A stretch of 64,000 nt of DNA, from NCBI RefSeq assembly GCF_000953135.1, contig NZ_LN614827.1:2819001-2883000 (forward strand), written 5' to 3'. Of this stretch, positions 57,601-64,000 are shown one piece after another (within the stretch, counting starts at the first letter, position 1; each line of letters begins with the position of its first letter). This DNA is from Legionella fallonii LLAP-10. GTDB lineage: Bacteria > Pseudomonadota > Gammaproteobacteria > Legionellales > Legionellaceae. The position numbers and the translations under genes were made by a program. The notes beneath the pieces were generated by a model, which ran no database searches, was not told the DNA's origin, and saw nothing but the letters and a program-made list of their open reading frames with translations.

Positions 57601-60600
57601 GATCCTATAGAGTTTAATGCGCTGAAAAAGGTTTTTGCGACAAGTACGCGCCAAAAAGATTTATATATTGGTTCTGTGAAAAGCAACATAGGACATTTGG
57701 AAGCTGCAGCGGGTATGGCGAGCCTTATCAAAACAGTATTGATGTTACAACATCGACAAATTCCACCCAATTTGCATTTTGAAACGGCGAATCCTTTAAT
57801 TAACTTGGCATCAATTCCTGCGCGAGTTCCTACGATATTGCATGCATGGGAAACTGGTGATGGAAAACACATACGTTATGCAGGTGTAAGCTCCTTTGGT
57901 TTCACTGGAACTAATGCACATTTAATACTTGCCGAACCTCCAACTGCTGATGCAACCATTACACCCACTGATGCTCCTCAGCGGCCTTTGCATGTTTTCA
58001 CTTTATCAGGACATACGCCAGAAGCTTTAGCCGCACAACAAACAAGATTATTAGAGTTTATCCAAGATGAAGATTGTGTTGATTTAGCTAGTTTATGCCA
58101 TAGTCTTGCTATTGGTCGCTGTACATTAGATTATCGATTTGCTATTCCAGTACAAACACATAGTGAATTAATTGAGAAACTGCGCGCCGCGATTAGATCT
58201 AATGAGTCTGTAGGGCTAAATGTTGGTAAAACTACCTTTTTATTTACCGGGCAAGGATCACAATATTCTGGGATGGGGTGGGAGCTTTATAATAGCCATC
58301 CATTATTTAGGAAAGAAGTGGATCATTGCAGTCAATTATTGGCGAATGATTTGCCTGAACCACTCACGACTGTGATGTTTGCTTCAGAGAAAGCTTATTT
58401 ACTGAATCAAACTCAGTATACCCAACCTGCTTTGTTTGTTCTTCAATACGCTTTAGCTCAATTATGGATGAGCTGGGGGATTCATCCTACAGCAGTTATT
58501 GGGCATAGTGTGGGTGAGTATGTTGCTGCAACTGTAGCTGGCGTTATGAGTTTGGCTGATGGTTTAAAACTTATTACCGCTCGCGCAAAACTGATGCAAG
58601 CACAGCAAAAAGGCAGTATGCTTGCGGTGAATGTGGAAGAATCCCAGGCTTTAGCATTACTTCATGAGTTCAAGGCTTGTTCACCCCATGCTATCTTAAA
58701 TATTGCTGCGGTGAATAGCGTTAGCCAAGTTGTATTTGCAGGTGAGAAAGGGGTAATTCGTCTATTAGATCAGAAGTGTCAGTTACAAGGCTTGAGAACA
58801 ACTGAGTTGCAAGTGTCTCATGCATTTCATTCAGAACTCTTGCGCCCTATGATTGCTGAATTTAAGCAGATTGCTGCAAGCATTCAGTATCATGTTCCTA
58901 AAATGGTACTTATCTCGAATGTCAGCGGCAAAGCGATCTCGTCTATCAATGCAGATTATTGGGCCGAACATGTGCTCGCTACAGTTCGATTTAGCGCCGG
59001 GATACAGGAATTACTTTTAGAAAATTATCGAACTTTTATTGAAATAGGGCCTCAGCCAGTTCTATTAAATTTTGTCAAGGAACATTCTATTCAGCCACAA
59101 CAGATATTGTGGCTTGCTTCTCTCAAGAAAAATCACTCCAGCTGGCAAACGTTATCTGAGTCAATAGTTCAACTTTATAAGAACGGGAATGCAATTGATT
59201 GGCATGCTTATGATGCTCCATTTAACCTACAGATTTCTACAAAACCTTTACCTGCGTATCCTTTCCAGCATCAATCTTATTGGCTGACCGTGGATCCTAG
59301 AGATCAAGAGAATAGAGTCCTAGATAGTTTTCTAAGCCAATCTCTTTATCAGGTGGAGTGGAAACCATTGGCTGAGACTCATAACCCTGTGAAACCAACA
59401 CCAATTACTGGTAAATGGTTGATTTTTGCAAATAAGGATTCAGAAAGTAAGAATATGGTGCGTCATTTATCAACCTATTTACGAGATGTTATCGTGGTTA
59501 ATCCCGGGGTAAAATATCAAATATCCCGAGATACAGTAATGCTTAATCCTTATCAACCAGAGCATTTTTTGAATTTCTTAAATAAGCACTCAGAAATCCA
59601 GGGTATATTTTATTTATGGGGTTTAGTTGGCAGTGAGTTTTTTCAAGAGGAGCAATTAAAAGCATTAACTTATGATGATTTTAATCAATTAATTAGATGT
59701 TCTTGTGCGGGTTTGCTTCATTTAGCGCAAGCACTCATGCACCAAAAGCAGAAGAGTAAGCTATGGACTCTAACCAGAGCTACAACGACCATACAGCATC
59801 AATCTCTGCCATTTTTTTCACCATTGGAGGGGATGGGTAAAACACTTGTGCTTGAATATCCCGAACTGGATTACCATCATTTTGATGTTGATGCGGAGGC
59901 AAAAGCCGAAAAAACAGCGCGACAACTCCATCAACTTATCAGTCAACCTTTCCAGGATGAACCGGTTTTAGCTTATCAACAAGACTCATTATACGTGCCA
60001 CGTATTGTCCCCGCACTATTGCCTCGTTCGATTGAAAATAAAAAAACATTACGAAAAAATGGTTCTTATCTGATTACTGGTGGACTGGGGGGAATAGGAT
60101 CTATTTTATGTAAGTGGCTGGTGCAGCAAGAAGTCAGCTCTATTATTTTACTGGGAAGGCAGCCTTTAACCGATAAAATCCACGAAAGACTCAACGAATT
60201 TCGTGTGAATGACATAGCAATCCAATATCTGCAAGCTGATGTAAGTAATTACCAGAAATTGCGTCAGGTTTTAACCATGGCACAAAATACAATGCCTCCG
60301 ATTAAAGGGATCTTTCATGCAGCAGGTACCTTAAGCGATGGTTCATGGTCACATTTAACTTGGCAGCAATTTGAGGAAGTTTTCTGTGCGAAAGTGCAAG
60401 GTTCATTTAATTTACACTGTTTAAGTAAAGAACTTATGCCTGAGTTAGAGCATTTCATTATGTTTTCATCCATTAGCTCTTTATTTGGTTCGCCAGGACA
60501 AGCGAACTACGCTGCGGCTAATACATTTCTCGATAATTTAGCTCATTATCGCATGCAAGCAGGATTGCCTGCATTAAGTATTAATTTTGGTCCTTGGCAA

Positions 60601-62502
60601 GAAATAGGTATGACCCACAATTTAGTACAATCTTGGTTGGCTTATGGTATTCAAAACATTACTGAGAAAGTAGGGTTGGCTTCCCTAAAGCGTATGCTAT
60701 CAAGTTCTTTCACACAATTGTGTTTGATGCCGAATAATATTGTTTCCGTGATGGAACATTTACCGTGCTCCTATAAGAAATTATTGGCAGAGATTATTCC
60801 CGCGACCCAAGAGAACCCAACACCTATTTCTCAAGCAACCAACCGACAAGACCAAGATTTTATTACGCGATTAAAGAAAGCGCACCAACAACAGCGATTG
60901 ACTGATTTAACGAATTTATTAATCAATGAAATTCGCATCATTCTTCGTTTAAAAGAAAGCGATACGTTGCCGATGAGTGCCAATTTGTTATCACTTGGGA
61001 TGGACTCATTGCTTGCTTCGGAATTATTACACCAGCTTCAACGCAAATTATTGCTTGAAAATCTAAGTATTCAATCTTTGTTATTTGAGAACCGCTCTCT
61101 TGAAGATTTGATTCATTTTTTGAATGAAAAAATAGGCGACGCCGAGGATTCGGAAGAAACTACCTTGTTAACTAAAGCGCCGCGTCATTTATTACAGCTT
61201 TCAGTGCAACAAATCCGCATTTGGAGACATATCCAGGATCAGCCCGGCAATCCTGCTTATGTAGTGACTAATTTGTTTCAACTTGACGGTTCTGTGGACG
61301 TGTTGGTTTTGGAAAAAAGTATCCAACAGGTCATTGAGAGACATTCCATGTTACGTTGCAGTTTTCATATTTCTATGGGAACGCCATTTCAATTTTGTCA
61401 TGACCAAGTTGATTTTAAATTACATTATTTTGATTTTCGTACTTTAGAGGCCAAAGAGCAAAACCAACACATCAATCAATTGTTGAAAAAAATAAGTCAT
61501 CATCAATTTGATTTGCATAAAGCTCCGTTATTGGAAAGTTATTTGATTCAATATGCTGAGAAACAATATGTTTGGGCCTTTAGTGTGAGTCATTTGCTAA
61601 CAGATGGTGGCAGTAGTCTTATTTTGTTTCAAGATATTCTGCATTTTTATGCATTAAATCAAAATCGAAGCAGCCAAACCTTACCTGCGGCAACACCTTA
61701 TGAAGATTTTGTTGATTGGCAATTAGCGAACGTAGTGAATGGTACTTACGAAAAATACGTTGCGTTTTGGCATGATACCTTGCTGAACTATAATCCTCCC
61801 GTTTTGCCTACGGATAAACCCATCCCGCAACAGGCATTAGCCATAGGAGCGAAAGAGCCTATTCATTTCTCTGTAGAGCTACTTAATAAGTTACAAGAGC
61901 TGACAAAACAAAGTCAGGTTACTCTTCCTAATTTATTATTTACGGCTTATGGATTGTTACTCGCACAGTTTGCTCAAACCGATCAAGCTTTTATTACTAT
62001 GCTTTGTGCTGGGCGAGAAACGGAGAAACATCAGACAATAATGGGCAACGTGGCTAATGAGTTACCCTTGATTATTCATTATTCCCCGGTAATGAGTTTC
62101 ATTGATATAGCAAGAAAGTTCCAAAACAACCTGGTTCAGTTTTCTGAATATCAGTATTTACAACCAGAACAAATTACAGAGCTTGGTTTACCGGTGCCGG
62201 ATGTATCTTTCGACTTTCAACACTTGGAGATCCAACCTGTTGATCCTGGTTTTACGCTGAAACCATTCGCTTTTGATGATGCAAATATCCCTCTTTGGGG
62301 ATCTAATCCCCGTAAGCTTTCTTTAAAGTTTACTTACAATAGAACCTTATTAACTGGATACCTTAAATACCGAGTTGATTTGTATGACTGTGAAACGATT
62401 GCTCTTCTTACCAGGCAGTTTCTGACGATAATTAAGGGGGTTGTCGATAAACCTGAAAGTACATGTAGCATCTTAACTGATTTGTGTGGAGCCAAATTAT
62501 GA
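54634..62502 (+). CDS. Hybrid FAAL-PKS megasynthase (FAAL-ACP-KS-AT-KR-ACP-C)
   Basis: A 2622-residue multidomain synthase. Domains in order: fatty acyl-AMP ligase (about 14-570; YTSGSTGNPKG near 167), ACP1 with pantetheine Ser617, ketosynthase (676-1100) with Cys847, His982 and His1021, acyltransferase (about 1208-1500) with GHSVG Ser1292 and malonyl-type HAFHS at 1396-1400, ketoreductase with YQVEW structural half, GGLGGIG at 1816-1822, Tyr1959 and Asn1963, ACP2 with Ser2125, and a terminal condensation-type domain (2180-2622) with SHLLTDG (His2320, Asp2324). There is no dehydratase, enoylreductase, thioesterase or amino-acid adenylation domain. All catalytic residues checked are intact. 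The start is TTG with AAGGA upstream. An ATG 39 bases later is the alternative. Confidence 0.93.
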   Translation: MASEPVLVRSLINMKTLINTLSQNATLFPDRTAYTFLGANKKNTLTNKELLHNVIDIASRLLVVTQPGSRCILLLQPGLEYIASFLACLMAGIVAVPAYPSRSNRHAQRILAIIDDAQAEIILTTTAIAQQYVFEKVQVIAIDDESHTSYSGGMPQVSLDDLAFLQYTSGSTGNPKGVMVSHGNIIANTTVIDTLFEGKIETVCSWLPPFHDMGLIGAILYPLAYNKHSVLMAPTTFLKNPFIWLKTISDFRANISPAPNFSYEMCVTSISDEQKKQLDLSNWLFALNGAEPVSAKTLARFSEAFKAYGFRAECCYPVYGMAETTLMVSGKKTASSTRILQVDKHALQNEHQIQLNGTGVDHLDLVGCGYASSEHEIKIIDPQTFTELKAFQIGEIVVSGPSVTQGYWNKPEISQQIFELKLLNCDKKYLRTGDLGFLDEYGELFITGRLKDLIIIRGHNIYPQDIESIVHDSHPALIQHGCAAFTLEIDEEPELVIVQEVHRRAKDHDEVFNAILQRCGEDLPLLPARIILIQQATLPKTSSGKVQRNASRQAVERNELKIIAQWQKASLDVKTQQIDSNPNELQQWMKQWFADRLHLNPEEINSRANFAYYGVDSSLAVQFCGALEFKVQREVNPSLLWEHSTIEQLASYLEIDQDGRQAQVTQEMDKEHPTEPIAIIGMSCRFPGGANSPEAFWEFLKAGEDGITQVPPERWDSELYYAAQPGTPGKMVTSKGGFIDNIDHFDAALFNISRREAEAMDPQHRLLLELTWEALERAGIAPLSLDNSDTGIFIGISSNDYGQLAHNAASNHADVYYGIGNAHSAAAGRIAYFLGTHGESIAVDTACSSSLVAVFNACQDLHEKTCGLAIVGGVNSILDPSLSVSFSQAGMLSPNGKCQVFDAKADGYVRSEGCGILILKRLSDAQRNKDNIIAVIESAVVNSDGHSNGITAPSPKAQQDLICKALHMAGISPDAIDYVEAHGTGTRLGDPIEFNALKKVFATSTRQKDLYIGSVKSNIGHLEAAAGMASLIKTVLMLQHRQIPPNLHFETANPLINLASIPARVPTILHAWETGDGKHIRYAGVSSFGFTGTNAHLILAEPPTADATITPTDAPQRPLHVFTLSGHTPEALAAQQTRLLEFIQDEDCVDLASLCHSLAIGRCTLDYRFAIPVQTHSELIEKLRAAIRSNESVGLNVGKTTFLFTGQGSQYSGMGWELYNSHPLFRKEVDHCSQLLANDLPEPLTTVMFASEKAYLLNQTQYTQPALFVLQYALAQLWMSWGIHPTAVIGHSVGEYVAATVAGVMSLADGLKLITARAKLMQAQQKGSMLAVNVEESQALALLHEFKACSPHAILNIAAVNSVSQVVFAGEKGVIRLLDQKCQLQGLRTTELQVSHAFHSELLRPMIAEFKQIAASIQYHVPKMVLISNVSGKAISSINADYWAEHVLATVRFSAGIQELLLENYRTFIEIGPQPVLLNFVKEHSIQPQQILWLASLKKNHSSWQTLSESIVQLYKNGNAIDWHAYDAPFNLQISTKPLPAYPFQHQSYWLTVDPRDQENRVLDSFLSQSLYQVEWKPLAETHNPVKPTPITGKWLIFANKDSESKNMVRHLSTYLRDVIVVNPGVKYQISRDTVMLNPYQPEHFLNFLNKHSEIQGIFYLWGLVGSEFFQEEQLKALTYDDFNQLIRCSCAGLLHLAQALMHQKQKSKLWTLTRATTTIQHQSLPFFSPLEGMGKTLVLEYPELDYHHFDVDAEAKAEKTARQLHQLISQPFQDEPVLAYQQDSLYVPRIVPALLPRSIENKKTLRKNGSYLITGGLGGIGSILCKWLVQQEVSSIILLGRQPLTDKIHERLNEFRVNDIAIQYLQADVSNYQKLRQVLTMAQNTMPPIKGIFHAAGTLSDGSWSHLTWQQFEEVFCAKVQGSFNLHCLSKELMPELEHFIMFSSISSLFGSPGQANYAAANTFLDNLAHYRMQAGLPALSINFGPWQEIGMTHNLVQSWLAYGIQNITEKVGLASLKRMLSSSFTQLCLMPNNIVSVMEHLPCSYKKLLAEIIPATQENPTPISQATNRQDQDFITRLKKAHQQQRLTDLTNLLINEIRIILRLKESDTLPMSANLLSLGMDSLLASELLHQLQRKLLLENLSIQSLLFENRSLEDLIHFLNEKIGDAEDSEETTLLTKAPRHLLQLSVQQIRIWRHIQDQPGNPAYVVTNLFQLDGSVDVLVLEKSIQQVIERHSMLRCSFHISMGTPFQFCHDQVDFKLHYFDFRTLEAKEQNQHINQLLKKISHHQFDLHKAPLLESYLIQYAEKQYVWAFSVSHLLTDGGSSLILFQDILHFYALNQNRSSQTLPAATPYEDFVDWQLANVVNGTYEKYVAFWHDTLLNYNPPVLPTDKPIPQQALAIGAKEPIHFSVELLNKLQELTKQSQVTLPNLLFTAYGLLLAQFAQTDQAFITMLCAGRETEKHQTIMGNVANELPLIIHYSPVMSFIDIARKFQNNLVQFSEYQYLQPEQITELGLPVPDVSFDFQHLEIQPVDPGFTLKPFAFDDANIPLWGSNPRKLSLKFTYNRTLLTGYLKYRVDLYDCETIALLTRQFLTIIKGVVDKPESTCSILTDLCGAKL

Positions 62503-63914
62503 GTAAGTCCTACTTAATAAAACCTCCTTTGTCCATATTCAAAGAATACGATGTGCGCAGTCAAATTGGCGAAGATTTAAATGAAAATACTTACTACACC
62601 TTAGGGTTAGCAATTGGGACTGAGCTGCAGGAAATCCATGGATTGCACGTGCTATTGCTCTGTCGTGACAGTCGGGCAAGTAGCCATTCATTTACAGAGT
62701 CATTAATCAAAGGCTTATTGGAAAGTGGTACCCGGATAATCGATATTGGTTGCTTACCAACCCCGGTGTTACATTTTGCAATGTATGACTTGCAATGTCA
62801 GTCTGGGTTAATGGTCACTGCGAGTCATAATCCAGTAGATTATAATGGTTTGAAGATCACTCTGGGCGGCAAGAACTATTATGGGAATAGGCTTCGAGCT
62901 TTATATCAACGCATTATGGATAAAAAATTTTTCCTTGATAAGGAAGGAAGAGGAAAGCTGCTTCAATACCCTCCTGAACAAGTGATAAATAAATACATTC
63001 GTGTCATCAAAGGACGTATGGGAAGATTGAAAAAATTTCGCGTCGTCGTAGATTGTGGTAATGGTGTTGCAGGGCATGCGGCTCCTCAATTATTGACTGC
63101 TCTGGGTTGTGAGGTCATACCCTTATATTGTGATGTGCAATCAACGTTTACTAATCATCATCCAGATCCGTCAGTAGAAGAAAATTTAAGTGATTTACGT
63201 CAGGCTGTTTTGGAGCAAAATGCTGATTTAGGTGTAGCCTTTGATGGGGATGGAGATCGTTTGGGTGTTGTGGATAATCACGGCTGTATCATTCCTTCAG
63301 ATTATATGTTGCTGGCTTTTGCTGATGCATTGCTTAAAAAAGAACCTAATGTGGGCGTAGTATTTGATATTAAATGCACCCAACATTTAAATGAGTACAT
63401 CTTAACCCGTAAAGGACGCCCGATTATGACTCGATCTGGCATGGCGCATATTATGGCAGGTATGTCAGAGCATAAAGCCGCAATCGGCGGAGAATATTGT
63501 GGACACTTCTATTTTAATGATCGATGGCTGCAATATGATGATGGTATTTATGCTGCAGCACGTACAATAGAGATGTTAAGTGAATATAAAGAAGATAGTC
63601 ATCATTTTTTTGAGCAATTTCCTAAGTCATTAAGTACTAACGAATTAAAAATTAATATCACTGAACATTTGAAAGAGGAGTTTATGAGGCAGTTAATTTT
63701 ACATGCTCCTATGCATATAGGCGGTGAGCTTATCTATATTGATGGGTTAAGAGTAAACCTTGCCAATGCGTGGGGACTAGTTCGTCCTTCCAATACGGGG
63801 CCTTATTTAACGCTTCGTTTTGAAGCAAAGACTTATGATGCCATGCAAGACATTAAAGGGTTATTTAGAAGATTAATTACAATGATTAATCCCTTATTGG
63901 AATTGCCTTTTTAG
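62499..63914 (+). CDS. Phosphomannomutase/phosphoglucomutase family protein
   Basis: An alpha-D-phosphohexomutase of 471 residues, expected to interconvert hexose-6-phosphate and hexose-1-phosphate. It shows the N-terminal FKEYDVRSQIGEDL, active-serine loop VTASHNPVDYNGLK, magnesium loop VAFDGDGDRLGVVD, sugar-binding GGEYCGHFYF and phosphate-binding RPSNTGPYLTLRFE near the end. The start ATG overlaps the megasynthase stop (ATGA at 62499-62502) with GTGGAG seven bases upstream, so translation is coupled and function is probably shared. Whether mannose or glucose is used cannot be decided by sequence. Confidence 0.92.
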   Translation: MSKSYLIKPPLSIFKEYDVRSQIGEDLNENTYYTLGLAIGTELQEIHGLHVLLLCRDSRASSHSFTESLIKGLLESGTRIIDIGCLPTPVLHFAMYDLQCQSGLMVTASHNPVDYNGLKITLGGKNYYGNRLRALYQRIMDKKFFLDKEGRGKLLQYPPEQVINKYIRVIKGRMGRLKKFRVVVDCGNGVAGHAAPQLLTALGCEVIPLYCDVQSTFTNHHPDPSVEENLSDLRQAVLEQNADLGVAFDGDGDRLGVVDNHGCIIPSDYMLLAFADALLKKEPNVGVVFDIKCTQHLNEYILTRKGRPIMTRSGMAHIMAGMSEHKAAIGGEYCGHFYFNDRWLQYDDGIYAAARTIEMLSEYKEDSHHFFEQFPKSLSTNELKINITEHLKEEFMRQLILHAPMHIGGELIYIDGLRVNLANAWGLVRPSNTGPYLTLRFEAKTYDAMQDIKGLFRRLITMINPLLELPF

Positions 63915-63925
63915 CGAGACGCAAA

Positions 63926-64000
63926 TGGATAAAAAAGTTATTGCGGCATTTGATTTTGATGGGACGTTGACTACAAGTACGTCAAGTCGAATCCTATTTT
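63926..64000 (+). CDS. HAD-superfamily phosphatase (partial, cut by the window end)
   Basis: An open frame starting 11 bases after the mutase stop. The visible N-terminus MDKKVIAAFDFDGTLTTSTS contains the HAD motif I DxDGT[L/V]T typical of the IB (serine phosphatase-like) subgroup. It is the third gene in a tight same-strand series and probably co-transcribed. Only 25 residues are in the window. Confidence 0.75.

Noticed and set aside
54206-64000. Foreign base composition of the megasynthase locus
   Set aside because: Spot checks gave about 43% GC, similar to sampled housekeeping genes, so composition alone does not support recent transfer.

Overview
The window looks like chromosomal DNA of a Legionella species. 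It is AT-rich (local samples give about 40% GC) and carries the Legionella-specific enhA-enhB-enhC macrophage-entry cluster, a LetA/UvrY response regulator beside uvrC, phhA, and several large proteins with no housekeeping family, including an 874-residue protein kinase-like protein, of the kind Legionella delivers through Dot/Icm. I assigned genes by reading the translated proteins. No database search was possible.

Layout. 1-3520: smc, followed by the first codons of a probable zipA. 3761-9374: a secreted acid phosphatase, a 1-kb non-coding stretch, a secreted papain-like protease and the kinase-like candidate effector. The non-coding stretch holds a GGA-rich hairpin RNA that looks like an RsmY/RsmZ CsrA-sponge with a LetA/GacA box upstream, then a small DnaA-box cluster. 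9481-14698: a gamma-glutamylcyclotransferase-like protein, a Tim44-domain protein, greA and carB. 14896-21768 is accessory-like. It holds a small unknown, a GyrI-like protein, an EVE-domain protein with its probable WYL regulator (both preceded by the same 21-bp operator), a secreted protein of ten 9-residue PDG[ST] repeats, an unknown membrane protein, a flavoprotein and a 12-cysteine secreted protein. 21955-26358: a transporter/HEAT/cyclic-nucleotide-binding fusion and an LRR-like unknown. 26419-35283: conserved envelope and housekeeping genes (ydcF-like, lptG, lptF, pepA, holC, a DUF1840 protein, a second M17 peptidase, murJ, rpsT). 35351-41620: an unknown protein, then enhC, enhB and enhA. 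42166-53974: uvrC, letA, phhA, a degenerate cinA, obgE, rpmA, rplU, rplY, pth, ychF, a membrane diguanylate cyclase and ispB. 54129-64000: tRNA-Pro(CGG), then an accessory locus with a 2622-residue FAAL-ACP-KS-AT-KR-ACP-C megasynthase, translationally coupled to a phosphohexomutase and followed by a HAD phosphatase cut by the window end.

How it fits together. LetA, encoded here, is the regulator expected to switch on the candidate CsrA-sponge RNA also encoded here, so two layers of the Legionella biphasic switch lie about 39 kb apart. The megasynthase activates a fatty acid as an adenylate, extends it once with malonyl-CoA, reduces the keto group and hands the 3-hydroxyacyl chain to a terminal condensation domain. 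With no thioesterase and no second adenylation domain, and with sugar-phosphate enzymes next in line, transfer to a free-standing acceptor (perhaps a sugar) is the simplest reading. This is the strongest candidate for an undescribed system in the window, and its distal part lies beyond base 64000.
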